A DNA stretch of 64,000 bases, taken from assembly GCA_944323145.1 (NCBI GenBank), contig CALURJ010000007.1, positions 17,076-81,075 of the forward strand, written 5' to 3'. The stretch comes from Candidatus Gastranaerophilales bacterium. Its GTDB lineage: Bacteria > Cyanobacteriota > Vampirovibrionia > Gastranaerophilales > Gastranaerophilaceae. Positions 31,039 through 40,926 of the stretch are shown piece by piece (the stretch's first letter is position 1; every line of letters starts with the position of its first letter). Under the pieces are notes generated by a model that saw only the letters and a list, made by a program, of their open reading frames with translations, was not told the origin of the DNA and ran no database searches. The position numbers and the translations under genes were made by a program.

Positions 31039-32763
31039 TTAAATGTTTTGTTTATATATTTTATTACAGTAATTTTCAATATCAGGAGTATCTATTTCAA
31101 ATACGTGAATTCTTGCCGGACCTAAATCAACACAAAGTTCATTATCGTGAACCTGGAATCTGCTTTCTTTACCGTATGAAGGAAGCAGGTTTTTCAATTC
31201 TTGTGTTGATTTGAGGGTTGGAACATCAATTTTGCAAGCTACCGAACGGTTAACATTTTTATTTGCGACAACTAGCAGTGTTTTTCCGTTCAAATGTCTT
31301 GCATAAGTTATAATTTGATCGTCTTTGTCTCCTTTTTTGTCTAACTGTATAAATGTTCCTTTGGTAATCACATCAAGGTATTTATCGCGCATTTCAAAAG
31401 CACTTTTCATAAATTCCCCGATTTCAGGCTGAGTTCCGCCCGGTTTTCTAGAAAGATTAAATATATCAAGCTTCCCTCTGTGTACAGTCATTTCATGATT
31501 ATCTGTCTGGGTCACAGGGTTGTATTTATCTGCATAAGAATAAATATAATCATCGCCTGATTGATAGCCGTCTACAATATAAGGATTAAGCATCGGTAAT
31601 GTCACCTGTAAACCCATTGTCAGATTGCAGTAATCAGCTCCGCCATGGAACATCGGCGATATGTCATCGTGTGTTGCAAATGAACCAATCAACGATTTCC
31701 CTTTTGGTAATTTATATGACATATCAAGCATTTCTTTTATGTAATCCATAAATGTAGTTGCGTTTGGAAATTCATGGAATATATGGTATTGTCCGTAAAT
31801 CATGTCATATCCGGCTCTTAAAGAATCTTCAGGTCTGTCAAATGCCATATTGGCCTGCGGTGATGCGTCTTCATAAGTGTATGTTTCAGCAAGCCAAGCG
31901 AATTCCGGATCACGCATGTGAGAATAAGGTATTATAATATCCCAGAATTCAACCGGCTTCGCTCTGGCTACATCAGATCTGATTCCGTCAATTCCAAGAT
32001 CAATACACATATCAACATATTGTTTGTGCAGTTCAAGAAGTTTCGGATTTAATGTCCTTTTGCCTTCGTCCTCCCATGGCTGAAACATTCTGATATCGTT
32101 CCATCCCTGAGGCGTTTTGGCTAGTCCGTCACGTTCTTTTGCCATCCATTCCGGGTGTTCCAGAAACATGTCGTAAGATGCACAGCTCGGCATATCAAGC
32201 ATTACTTTAATTCCGCGCTTATGGCATTCATCTATAAATGCTTTAAATTGTTCTTTGTCGCTTCTGGGATCATTTTTATCTACCAGATTAGGGTCTATTG
32301 CAAGCATATCTTTAGGTGCATAAATAGAACCTGCAGTTCCCATAGCCTTCATTTTTCCAGGCGGATGAATAGGCAGCACATGGAGAGTGTTAAATCCTTG
32401 AGCTTTTACTTCGTCAAGTCTTTCTATTGCATTTAGGAAGGTGCCATTCTGTTCATTCCCGTCAATATAATCATTCCCGTTTGTATCTTTTGCATTAAAG
32501 GTTCTCATTACAATGGCAAGAATTTTGGCTTCATTATTTTTTACCATTGTTCTAAAGTTATTATGGTAATTAACAGGTGCAGTTGTTTCAGATTTTTTGA
32601 CAGCAGGCGTATTAATCATTGCAAGGTTATTCAGATATGCGTTTAATAAGCCGGAATTTGAGTTAACTTTTGCAGGCTGAGTATCCGCATCTTTGCTGCT
32701 TGCAAAGGTGTTAGGCTGCATTTGTTTGATTTTTAAAGCAATTAAATTTGTTGTATTAATCAT
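31039..32763 (-). CDS. GH13 alpha-amylase-family enzyme with EF-hand-like loop
   Basis: 574 aa, no signal peptide; residues 1-70 look disordered. The (beta/alpha)8 core has nucleophile Asp264 in GIRSDVARA, acid/base Glu293 in WLAETY, and His365-Asp366 in FATHDD. The usual region I D-x-V-x-N-H is DMPSCAS, reminiscent of GlgE-like enzymes. Residues 93-104 (DTNGNDYIDGNE) have the spacing of an EF-hand calcium loop. It is the last gene of a three-gene operon, overlapping the previous gene by ATGA. Substrate is probably an intracellular alpha-glucan. Confidence 0.85.
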   Translation of the reverse strand: MINTTNLIALKIKQMQPNTFASSKDADTQPAKVNSNSGLLNAYLNNLAMINTPAVKKSETTAPVNYHNNFRTMVKNNEAKILAIVMRTFNAKDTNGNDYIDGNEQNGTFLNAIERLDEVKAQGFNTLHVLPIHPPGKMKAMGTAGSIYAPKDMLAIDPNLVDKNDPRSDKEQFKAFIDECHKRGIKVMLDMPSCASYDMFLEHPEWMAKERDGLAKTPQGWNDIRMFQPWEDEGKRTLNPKLLELHKQYVDMCIDLGIDGIRSDVARAKPVEFWDIIIPYSHMRDPEFAWLAETYTYEDASPQANMAFDRPEDSLRAGYDMIYGQYHIFHEFPNATTFMDYIKEMLDMSYKLPKGKSLIGSFATHDDISPMFHGGADYCNLTMGLQVTLPMLNPYIVDGYQSGDDYIYSYADKYNPVTQTDNHEMTVHRGKLDIFNLSRKPGGTQPEIGEFMKSAFEMRDKYLDVITKGTFIQLDKKGDKDDQIITYARHLNGKTLLVVANKNVNRSVACKIDVPTLKSTQELKNLLPSYGKESRFQVHDNELCVDLGPARIHVFEIDTPDIENYCNKIYKQNI

Positions 32764-35336
32764 TTTTTCTCACCTGTTCTTGCCGGTGTTTTCATCTTTC
32801 CGAAGAAGAATTGTGCCGCTACTGTTACACCGAGAAGTGCTGCACCGAAGCCGCCAAATATCTTTAGCCATTTCTTGTTGTTATACAATTGCTGTCCTGT
32901 TTTGAATATTAATTCATCAGGAGCTATACCTGTTAGAAGGAATTTAGTATCAGAGCCTGTAGTATTAGCCTTTCTAATTAAGTGGCGCGGTTTTACAAAG
33001 TATTCTTCTCCGCCCAATTTTTCAAGCACCATATCTCTGTATTTAAGTATTTCATTTTTAATACTTGATTCTTTTAATACCTGCATTGTATCAGGGTGCA
33101 TATTCCCTTCATACATAAGCCGCATTGCATCCTGATAGAAGAATTTATCGCCCGGAATATCTGTTAATTCAGCAGTTTTACCGAAGAATTTATTTACAAC
33201 TTTTCCGTTTTTAACTTCAACAGGGCCCATTGTTCTGTCAGGTTCAGGATTTCTCATCATATAGAATTTTGTAGCATGATCTGATGAGTGTCCTTCTAGA
33301 GTAATAATTTTACAAAGTTCAATTAATTCTTCTTTAACTTCAATATATTTACCTTCTAATGCAGGTATGGAATTAACATCAGAAGCTATTCTTCTGTACA
33401 TATCAAGAGTGTTAATTATTCTGTAGAATGAACTTTTTACTCCGAGCAGTCTGTCTCTGACATAAGTTTTCTGAAGTTCTTTTGCCGTACCGACAACATC
33501 ATTTCTATCCACACCTGCAATTGCTTTTGCAGTTCTTTCAAAACCGATGTCAGGATCTCTTAATTTAGCGGCAAATCCGTCAAATAAACTGTCCACAATG
33601 GTGTCATAGGCACTGCTTGCGGAATTGCTGGATAATAGAGGCGTTGACATATCGCTTGTTTTAATTTTGCTGTTTATTTCGGCAATCTTTTTAACAAGTC
33701 TTTCCATTACTTTGTTATAAGAATTTTTATCGGAAACTACATGTTCAATTTTTTCTCTTAGAACTGCACCCATAAGTTTTCTGTCGCTTCTTGTTTTCTT
33801 AATTTCTTCTGAAGTAAAGCCTAAAGTTTTCATTAAATCTTTTGAAACATCATTCCAGTAATTTGCGATTACAGTTTCCGGAGCAGCTCCGACTTTTTTC
33901 AGGGCGTATTCATCCAGTGCAAATTGTTTCATATTGAAGTTGTCTATTAATTTAACAACTTTTTTCAATTTCCCGATAATATTGTTATCAAGGATTTTTG
34001 AGCCTGCTTTTGCAAGAACAATTTTAACCGGATTTGAATTTTTATCTTTTGTCATATTCTGCATAACTAACTTACGAATAAAGTTGATATCTTTTTGTTT
34101 ATCAGGATGTGCATTATTGTAAGCTATTGCATTATTCTTAACAAGTTTTTTAATAGCATCTAAGACACTGCTGAATTCCACTGATTTAATGTCTTTTCCG
34201 AATGTTCCATTTCCCTTAAGAGCATCAATTATACTTTTTTCGTCAGGTATTACTGCTTTTAAAAATTCTTCATCAGCATCAGGAACTTTTTTGAATACTT
34301 CTTTTAAATTTTTAATAATTTCTGTTACATTGTTATCTTGAATTTTGTAAGTTTCTTTACCAAACGCTGCTTCTCTCAAATCGGCTTTAAAACTTTCAGC
34401 AGTAACAGGATCCATATATCTGGTAAGAATTGATGTTATAGACTCTTCTAATTCTTTTGTTAATGGTTTATTTTGATTTGCATCTAATATTTTAATTAAA
34501 TCCTGTTCAAGAGAAGTATTTTTATATTTTTGTGAATAATTGTCTAAATTAGTTAAGATTTTATCTGCAGCTTTGTTATTTCTGTTATCAAGATATCTGT
34601 TCAGATAAGGTTCGGCTAAATTACAAATAAGACCGCTCATAATAGGAGTTGCAAAACCTGCTGTAAGCATCCATAAAGTATTATTCTGGATACCTATCTT
34701 TTTCATTTTTTCTTGAATAAATTCGCGTCTGTTCGGAATATCTTTCGGGACTCCCATTCTATCGCCCATTTTGTCTATTTCTTTTTCGCTGTATAAATCC
34801 CAGGGCAAGAACTGAGGATCCTGATAAAATGGTTTCTTTCTCCCGAAGCTGTCTTCATATTCTTTTTGTACATTTACGCCATGAATAAGATAAGCAGGCA
34901 ATTGAATTGCAATTTTGGGCCATATTGCCATTGCACCTAAAAATGAGGCAAGTCCTACAAATTCCATTCCTTTTGTCATAGGTGTTTGTTTTCTGGTAAA
35001 TAAATAGCCAGCAATTGCAAGTCCACCCAAAAACAGACCGAAATCGTTTAATTTCCCGAGTTCATGATCGTTTGCTTTTCCGCTTACAGCATGTTTTAAA
35101 GCCTTTGCATCATAAACCATATCTTTGACCATTATGGCAGGTGCATTAAATATATTTCCCTTAAGCAATCTGCCCTTACCTTCAAGAGGCTTAATAAAAG
35201 TTCTGTTATCGAGTTCTCTTTGGATATCAAAATCAGGCATCGGCTTTTTAGGCGTTTCTTGTTTTTTCACTGTTTGCTGATTTATAACGCCTGTTGGTCT
35301 TGTTGATATGTAGTTTTGTATTAAGTTTGATGTCAT
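32760..35336 (-). CDS. Large hypothetical membrane protein, 858 aa
   Basis: N-terminal 85 residues are polar; hydrophobic segments occur at about 98-115 (FGLFLGGLAIAGYLF), 120-142 (FVGLASFLGAMAIWP), 228-245 (LWMLTAGFATPIMSGLI) and near the C-terminus (FGGFGAALLGVTVAAQFFFG). In between are about 550 residues of charged, mostly helical sequence. It starts 2 bases after the preceding unknown membrane protein (35338) and overlaps the GH13 gene. No enzymatic motif recognised. Both upstream unknown proteins contain a PRWDLLYGDE/LPWDLYSEKE-like segment, suggesting common ancestry. Confidence 0.8.
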   Translation of the reverse strand: MTSNLIQNYISTRPTGVINQQTVKKQETPKKPMPDFDIQRELDNRTFIKPLEGKGRLLKGNIFNAPAIMVKDMVYDAKALKHAVSGKANDHELGKLNDFGLFLGGLAIAGYLFTRKQTPMTKGMEFVGLASFLGAMAIWPKIAIQLPAYLIHGVNVQKEYEDSFGRKKPFYQDPQFLPWDLYSEKEIDKMGDRMGVPKDIPNRREFIQEKMKKIGIQNNTLWMLTAGFATPIMSGLICNLAEPYLNRYLDNRNNKAADKILTNLDNYSQKYKNTSLEQDLIKILDANQNKPLTKELEESITSILTRYMDPVTAESFKADLREAAFGKETYKIQDNNVTEIIKNLKEVFKKVPDADEEFLKAVIPDEKSIIDALKGNGTFGKDIKSVEFSSVLDAIKKLVKNNAIAYNNAHPDKQKDINFIRKLVMQNMTKDKNSNPVKIVLAKAGSKILDNNIIGKLKKVVKLIDNFNMKQFALDEYALKKVGAAPETVIANYWNDVSKDLMKTLGFTSEEIKKTRSDRKLMGAVLREKIEHVVSDKNSYNKVMERLVKKIAEINSKIKTSDMSTPLLSSNSASSAYDTIVDSLFDGFAAKLRDPDIGFERTAKAIAGVDRNDVVGTAKELQKTYVRDRLLGVKSSFYRIINTLDMYRRIASDVNSIPALEGKYIEVKEELIELCKIITLEGHSSDHATKFYMMRNPEPDRTMGPVEVKNGKVVNKFFGKTAELTDIPGDKFFYQDAMRLMYEGNMHPDTMQVLKESSIKNEILKYRDMVLEKLGGEEYFVKPRHLIRKANTTGSDTKFLLTGIAPDELIFKTGQQLYNNKKWLKIFGGFGAALLGVTVAAQFFFGKMKTPARTGEKK

Positions 35337-35337
35337 A

Positions 35338-36363
35338 TTAGCTTACCACATGTTTTTCGTTTGGTTTGATGATATCCGAAGATTTCGGAGATTTTCTAGC
35401 GCCTGCTACTGTATTAACAACACCCAGTACAGAGGAAAGAACCGCAAGTCCCAGAAGAATTTTCCCGGCATGTTTGGTTACCCCGTTTCCTTCTCCTTTA
35501 TAAAGATTTTTGGCGCTTCTTACAAAGCTGTTGCCAAAAACATTTAATGATTTTAAAAATTCCTGAGGTTTCCAGAATTTAAAAGTCATTGCCTTAAAAT
35601 AATCTTCCCATGGCTGTTGGAAAGCAAGAGCTACACCGGTTGCTGCCCACATATAAGACGATATGCTTTTTGCAAGGCTTGATTTAACTATAATTTCTTT
35701 AATACGCGGCTTGGTTTCCTGATCGGAATCATTCAGGTTTTTACCCATATTCAGTTTTTTTGCTATTTTGTCGTAACGGTAGTTTCTTTTCTGACCTTTG
35801 GTTTCATCGCCGTATAGTAAGTCCCAGCGTGGGAATTCAACACTTTCAAAAACTTTATGATATTCAATACTTGTAATATCTGTATCGTTTATATTATCAG
35901 GAAGTTCATAAATTACTTTTGCATAAGGCCTGTCTGTATCTACTCCTGTCAGCATGTTTACCGGACGGCTTATCAATTGTTTTGATAAACTTTTTGCTAT
36001 ACCGTAAAATAAAACCCCGAGAGCCATTTTTTGTCCGGTTTTGGATGCTTGAACTTTATCAAACGGAGAAAAGAATCTGTTTGCAAGATTGAATACTGCC
36101 ATTAAACCTGCACTGCCTATCAAGTAAGGGACGGTGCCCATTGTTAAAAATTCATAGAAATTAGCATTTTTGCTTCCCTTTAACCCCTTTGCAGGATACA
36201 AAGTAAAAGCATTTGTCAACTTATCCATTCCGATACGTGTGTAAGTATAAGGATTGTTTGGCAGCAATGTGTCATGGTCATATTCCAGAGTCTTCTTATC
36301 CTTGGGATTGCTGTCAGCAGAAAAGTTTATGGAATTTTTGATATTATTGATAGGTAAAATCAT
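35338..36363 (-). CDS. Hypothetical membrane protein, first gene of operon
   Basis: 341 residues with hydrophobic stretches around 78-100 (LTMGTVPYLIGSAGLMAVFNLA), a middle WDLLYGDETKGQKRN segment, and a C-terminal helix (KILLGLAVLSSVLGVVNTVAG). The ATG at 36363 is five bases after GGAG; the ATG at 36378 precedes that site and is rejected. Shares style and the WDL-Y motif with the 858-aa protein just downstream, with which it is probably a membrane complex (inference). Function unknown. Confidence 0.78.
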   Translation of the reverse strand: MILPINNIKNSINFSADSNPKDKKTLEYDHDTLLPNNPYTYTRIGMDKLTNAFTLYPAKGLKGSKNANFYEFLTMGTVPYLIGSAGLMAVFNLANRFFSPFDKVQASKTGQKMALGVLFYGIAKSLSKQLISRPVNMLTGVDTDRPYAKVIYELPDNINDTDITSIEYHKVFESVEFPRWDLLYGDETKGQKRNYRYDKIAKKLNMGKNLNDSDQETKPRIKEIIVKSSLAKSISSYMWAATGVALAFQQPWEDYFKAMTFKFWKPQEFLKSLNVFGNSFVRSAKNLYKGEGNGVTKHAGKILLGLAVLSSVLGVVNTVAGARKSPKSSDIIKPNEKHVVS

Positions 36364-36457
36364 CTTTACTCCACACAAATAGACGTATTATTAGAATACC
36401 TGTGAATTTTATTTTTTGATAGTCATGCTTAAATATTTACATTTTTTAACAAAGAAC

Positions 36458-37303
36458 TTAACCGTAGACGGCAAAGAAAACGGCAGTTGCAAGACCCGCT
36501 ATAATGCAGTAATACCCGAATATTGCAAGAGAAAACTTTGATATGAATTTCATAAAATATTTTATACACACATATCCTACAACGGCAGAAACTATTGTTC
36601 CGGCTGTTATTGCTTCCCAATTATACTGCATGGCTTCATGGATATCAATTTTTACAAGCGGATAAACCATGGAAGCTCCTAAAATAATTGGAATACTAAG
36701 CAAAAATGAGTATCTTGCGGCTGTTATTCTGTCCAATCCGCAAAATAAACCTGTTGCGATGGTCCAACCCGAACGGGAAAAACCTGGAAGTGCGGCTAAA
36801 CCTTGAGCCAGACCGATAAATATTGATGTTTTTAAATCCATTTCGCTCTTTTTTTCTTCAATCTTTTTTGACTTATATTCGCTGTATAAAAGCGTAAAAC
36901 CTGTTATGAAAAGCAGTATTCCCACAATAGAAGGTGCATAAACAAGTTTTTCAGCTACTTCATTAATAGGCAGGGCAAGAGCAACAGTGACAATTGTTCC
37001 TAAAATAATGAATAAACCGAGTTTTGCTTCATTATTTGACCAATCTTTTGTTTTTAGAGCATGCCACATTGCTTTTAAAATATTCATTATGTCTTTTCTG
37101 AAAAATATTAATACGGCGATTAATGTCCCAAGATGCACCATAATGTCAAAAAATACTTCTTCATTTGAAGTTTGAACAATTTCTATACCTTTAAAAACTT
37201 TGTAAAAGTTAGATGTAAAAACCAGATGCGCTGAGCTGGATATAGGCAAAAATTCGCTCAACCCCTGTACTATCCCCATTAATATAGCCTGTATAAAATT
37301 CAT
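36458..37303 (-). CDS. uppP: Undecaprenyl-diphosphatase
   Basis: Recycles undecaprenyl pyrophosphate for wall and LPS synthesis; confers bacitracin resistance when overproduced. QGLSEFLPISSSAHL at the N-terminus and LPGFSRSGWTIATGL are the two catalytic motifs. 281 aa with about eight helices. AGGAG precedes the ATG. It lies at the end of kdsD-kdsC-queD-uppP on the minus strand. Confidence 0.96.
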   Translation of the reverse strand: MNFIQAILMGIVQGLSEFLPISSSAHLVFTSNFYKVFKGIEIVQTSNEEVFFDIMVHLGTLIAVLIFFRKDIMNILKAMWHALKTKDWSNNEAKLGLFIILGTIVTVALALPINEVAEKLVYAPSIVGILLFITGFTLLYSEYKSKKIEEKKSEMDLKTSIFIGLAQGLAALPGFSRSGWTIATGLFCGLDRITAARYSFLLSIPIILGASMVYPLVKIDIHEAMQYNWEAITAGTIVSAVVGYVCIKYFMKFISKFSLAIFGYYCIIAGLATAVFFAVYG

Positions 37304-37323
37304 TATATTCTCCTGTTTAAAAT

Positions 37324-37686
37324 CTATTCTTCTTCATAGTAGCTGCAGCATGATGTCTGGGTTTCCCATACAGTTACCTTACTCAATTGGACAACTCTTT
37401 CTTTTAATTTATTATAAATAAACATTGATATCATTTCGCTTGAAGGACTCTCACCTTTAAATTCCGGAAGTGCATTTATATCTTTATGATCAAGCAAATC
37501 CAAAACGGCTTTCAATTCTTTTTTTAAAACTTTATAATCTATTAATATATTACTTTTATCAAGCGTATTACCTTTAACATAAACTTCAACCATCCAGTTA
37601 TGTCCGTGCTGATTTTCGCATTCTCCTTCGTAATTCAGAAGATGATGAGCAGCGGCAAAAAAAGCCTGTGTTTTAATTTCAAACAT
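37324..37686 (-). CDS. queD: 6-carboxy-5,6,7,8-tetrahydropterin synthase QueD
   Basis: 120 aa PTPS-family enzyme of the preQ0 pathway. The zinc-binding histidines are in FFAAAHHL and HGHNW; the catalytic Cys is in GECENQHGHN and the Glu in VTVWET. It complements queC (1798). It sits between kdsC and uppP with 3- and 20-base gaps, so the queuosine genes are split across two unrelated operons. Confidence 0.92.
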   Translation of the reverse strand: MFEIKTQAFFAAAHHLLNYEGECENQHGHNWMVEVYVKGNTLDKSNILIDYKVLKKELKAVLDLLDHKDINALPEFKGESPSSEMISMFIYNKLKERVVQLSKVTVWETQTSCCSYYEEE

Positions 37687-37689
37687 TTT

Positions 37690-38157
37690 TTATATCCTCT
37701 TTTTTAATATATAATCACAAAATTCTCTGACGGCTCCGCGTCCGCCGTTTTTAGAAGAAACAAAATTTGCAATCTCTTTTACTTCGTCAACTGCATCAGC
37801 AGGGCATCCTTTTAACGCAACTTTTTCTAAAATACAAATATCGGGCAAATCATCTCCCATATATGCAATTTCGTCAAAAGAAATATTATATTTGTTCATA
37901 ATCCCTTCAAGAGTTGCGATTTTATTTTTAGAACCCTGATGAAGTTCTTTTATATTTAGATTTTTTGCTCTGTGTGCAACGGTGCCGTTATTTCTTGCTG
38001 TAATAATTGCCGTAACAATTCCGGCATTATTCAAATTAACAATGCCCTGACCGTCTTTTGCATTAAAAGTTTTATATTCATGTCCGTTTTCATCGAATGT
38101 TAAACTTCCGTCTGTTAACACTCCGTCAACATCAAATGCCACAAGTTTTATTGTCAT
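37690..38157 (-). CDS. kdsC: Kdo 8-phosphate phosphatase
   Basis: 155 aa HAD-superfamily phosphatase of LPS inner-core Kdo synthesis. DVDGVLTDG (motif I), ITARNN (motif II), and YMGDDLPD with GCPADAV (motif IV region) are typical of the capless C0-type tetramer. It begins immediately after the kdsD stop (adjacent bases), so the two are coupled. Confidence 0.95.
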   Translation of the reverse strand: MTIKLVAFDVDGVLTDGSLTFDENGHEYKTFNAKDGQGIVNLNNAGIVTAIITARNNGTVAHRAKNLNIKELHQGSKNKIATLEGIMNKYNISFDEIAYMGDDLPDICILEKVALKGCPADAVDEVKEIANFVSSKNGGRGAVREFCDYILKKRI

Positions 38158-39147
38158 TTATGCAACTCCTGCTTTTAAAAGGTCATGAATATGTATTACC
38201 CCTATAGGTTTGTTATTTTCATCAACAACAGCAAGTGCTGTGATTGAATACTTTTCCATTAAGTTAAGAGCGCTTGCACCGTAATCTGTTTTAGAAATAT
38301 GTTTCGGGTTAACAGACATTACATCTTTTGCAAGAAGCGGCCTGATATTTTGATATTTAATAAGCGTTCTTCTTATATCACCGTCTGTCAAAACTCCGGT
38401 TAATTCGCCAGCTTCATTTACAATCATTGCCATACCGAGTTTTTTTTCTGATATTAATTCAATAACTTCTGCAAACGAATTTGTTTCTCTGGCAATAGGC
38501 AGTTTGTCAGATTCTGTGAGCATTAAATCTGCGACCTTATAAGTAAATCCTTTGCCGAGCGCGCCTGACGGGTGGAAGATAAGAAAATCTTCTTCTGAAA
38601 AACCTCTTTTTTCCAGAAGACATACAGCAAGAGCATCTCCCATTGCTAAAGTTGCGGTTGTACTTGCCGTAGGTGCTTTATTGAGCGGGCATGCTTCTTT
38701 TTCAACGGAAATATCAAGCGTAACATCTGATGAATGAGCAAGGGTAGAATTCATTTTTCCTGTCATACCTATCATTGTTACCCCGAAACGTTTAATAAGC
38801 GGTAAAAGATTTAAAAGTTCCTGAGTTTCTCCGCTGTTTGATATTGCAATAACAACATCATTACGTGTAATAATTCCCGAATCACCATGGGTGCTTTCTG
38901 CCGGATGGAGAAAATAAGAAGGGGTTCCCGTAGATGTAAGGGTTGCGGCAATTTTTCTTCCGATAAGACCGGATTTCCCCATTCCCGTAACTATTACTCT
39001 GCCTTTGCAGTTATAGAGAATATCAACGGCTTTGTCGAAATCTTCTCCAATGCTGTTTTTCAGACGAAGTATTGAATTAGCCTCAATATCAAGAACATTT
39101 TTTGCGAGTTCGTTAATTTTACTGTTAGTCATAGTTACTGTTTCCAT
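38158..39147 (-). CDS. kdsD: Arabinose-5-phosphate isomerase
   Basis: 329 aa. SIS domain at about 30-175 (VIVTGMGKSGLIGRKIAATL, HPAESTHGDSGII), then two CBS domains (about 205-328; GVLTDGDIRR, VVDENNKPIGVIHIHDLL). Converts ribulose 5-phosphate to arabinose 5-phosphate, the Kdo precursor. First gene of the kdsD-kdsC-queD-uppP transcript. GGGGG and AGGA both lie upstream of the ATG at 39147. Confidence 0.95.
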   Translation of the reverse strand: METVTMTNSKINELAKNVLDIEANSILRLKNSIGEDFDKAVDILYNCKGRVIVTGMGKSGLIGRKIAATLTSTGTPSYFLHPAESTHGDSGIITRNDVVIAISNSGETQELLNLLPLIKRFGVTMIGMTGKMNSTLAHSSDVTLDISVEKEACPLNKAPTASTTATLAMGDALAVCLLEKRGFSEEDFLIFHPSGALGKGFTYKVADLMLTESDKLPIARETNSFAEVIELISEKKLGMAMIVNEAGELTGVLTDGDIRRTLIKYQNIRPLLAKDVMSVNPKHISKTDYGASALNLMEKYSITALAVVDENNKPIGVIHIHDLLKAGVA

Positions 39148-39253
39148 TTCCTAATCCCCCATCAATAATGAAATTATATAATAAATATCGTTTAAAAGTA
39201 TTAATTTCAGCTAAAATATTTAAATTTTGTAAAAAAAATACGACAAATTGAAT

Positions 39254-39517
39254 ATGATAAAGTATTTTGATTGCAATAAGTATAACTATAATAATATTTC
39301 TGAGCAATTTAAGAATTATGTAAAAAAGCATCACTGCCCTGAAATTTTTGTAGATTTATCAACTATGAATGTTATTGACGCAATGAAATTTATACTTCTT
39401 TCTTCTGCTTATCACTATAGTAAGTACCCATTAGGTAAATTTAGGTGTCATGTTGCTTCAGAGGATATAAAAAATTACATTAAAATGTTTACGACTGCCA
39501 ATTTAGAGTTGGTGTAA
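39254..39517 (+). CDS. Small hypothetical protein, 87 aa
   Basis: Starts at ATG 39254 (an in-frame TTG lies at 39248). Segment IFVDLSTMNVIDAMKFILLSS followed by YHYSKYPLGKFRC reads like an alternating beta/alpha unit, faintly reminiscent of a STAS-type fold, but I cannot confirm it. No ribosome site is visible and no clear -10 is six bases upstream. Stop at 39517 is 75 bases before the transporter. Unknown function. Confidence 0.55.
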   Translation: MIKYFDCNKYNYNNISEQFKNYVKKHHCPEIFVDLSTMNVIDAMKFILLSSAYHYSKYPLGKFRCHVASEDIKNYIKMFTTANLELV

Positions 39518-39592
39518 AAATTTTTATAAAATTTCTCTTATGTTATAATTTATACATATTAGTTTAACAGGCGGAAGAAAAAGGGAAATTTT

Positions 39593-40921
39593 ATGATTGA
39601 GCATTTACATTCTATAGTTCAGACCCATAGTGTTGCAATATCTGCTGGGGTACTTTTAATTGCATATATATTTATTGCACTGGAAAAAATCCCTAAGGTT
39701 ACTGTTGCTCTGCTAGGAGCTGGAATTACGATTTTGCTTGGACTTGTCAGCCAAACAAAAATTGTTGATGGCGCAATTGACCCTCACTATTTTATTAATT
39801 TTGTTGATTTTAATGTAATATTTTTACTTGTTTCGATGATGATAATTGTGAGTATTGCAGCTAAGAGCGGTATGTTTAACTGGGCTGCAAATAAACTTTT
39901 GAAACTTACAAAAGGGCATCCCGTCGGAATTTTAATTACTCTGGGATTATTTACTGCCGTTGCATCAGCGTTCCTCGATAATGTAACAACAGTAATCCTT
40001 ATAATGCCTGTAACATTTTTTATTGCTGAACAATTAAATATAAATTCTGTTCCTTATCTTTTGACCGAAATTTTTGCTTCAAATATCGGCGGGACTGCTA
40101 CTTTAATTGGTGATCCGCCGAATATTATTATAGGAAGTGCTGCAGGTTTGTCTTTTATGGATTTTGTAAATGAATTAACTCCTATTATTACCATAATAAT
40201 GCTGGTTGTATTGTTTTTAATGTGGCTGTTTTTCAGACACGAACTGCATACTACGGAAGAAAAAATGGCAGCTGTTGCTAATATGGATAATTCAAAAACT
40301 ATAACGGATTTCCCTCTAATGGTGAGAAGTGCTGTTGTTTTGGGCCTTGTTATACTTGGATTTATTCTTCACGATGTCACTCATATAGAAACATGTGTCA
40401 CTGCAATGCTAGGGGCAAGCTTTTTGTTGTTGTTCGAAAAACCGAAAAGTATATTCTGTGAAGTTGAATGGAATACTATTTTCTTTTTTATAGGTTTATT
40501 TATTATAATTGGCGGTCTTGAGGCATCAGGCGGTATTGCTATTATGGCAAAATGGGTTTTGAATGTTACGGAAGGCTCAGAAACTGCAACAGCAATGATT
40601 ATTCTATGGGCTTCCGGTTTGATTTCCGGAGTAATTGATAATATTCCATACACTGCAACTATGACTCCTATGCTTCTAGAAATAAGAAATGTTATGGGGG
40701 CGGAATATACTCTGCCTTTGTGGTGGTGTTTGTCTTTAGGTGCATGTCTTGGCGGAAACCTGACGATTATAGGAGCAGCTGCAAATGTTATTGTATCTGA
40801 AACTTCCGCTCATCACGGACATAAAATAGAATTTATGCAATTTTTAAAATATGGTGTTGTTGTTGTACTTGTATCTTTAGTATTAAGTTCAGGTTATATA
40901 TGGCTCAGATTTTTACGTTAA
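39593..40921 (+). CDS. ArsB/NhaD-superfamily ion transporter
   Basis: 442 aa with about 11-12 membrane helices. FLDNVTTVILIMPVTFF, ASNIGGTATLIGDPPNIIIG and the second-half inverted repeat GVIDNIPYTATMTPM with GACLGGNLTIIGAAANVI are the diagnostic motifs of the ArsB/NhaD/P-protein group. Substrate may be Na+/H+, arsenite or an organic anion; sequence alone does not decide. GGCGGAAG precedes the ATG. It converges with emrB, 5 bases apart. Confidence 0.88.
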   Translation: MIEHLHSIVQTHSVAISAGVLLIAYIFIALEKIPKVTVALLGAGITILLGLVSQTKIVDGAIDPHYFINFVDFNVIFLLVSMMIIVSIAAKSGMFNWAANKLLKLTKGHPVGILITLGLFTAVASAFLDNVTTVILIMPVTFFIAEQLNINSVPYLLTEIFASNIGGTATLIGDPPNIIIGSAAGLSFMDFVNELTPIITIIMLVVLFLMWLFFRHELHTTEEKMAAVANMDNSKTITDFPLMVRSAVVLGLVILGFILHDVTHIETCVTAMLGASFLLLFEKPKSIFCEVEWNTIFFFIGLFIIIGGLEASGGIAIMAKWVLNVTEGSETATAMIILWASGLISGVIDNIPYTATMTPMLLEIRNVMGAEYTLPLWWCLSLGACLGGNLTIIGAAANVIVSETSAHHGHKIEFMQFLKYGVVVVLVSLVLSSGYIWLRFLR

Positions 40922-40926
40922 AATTT

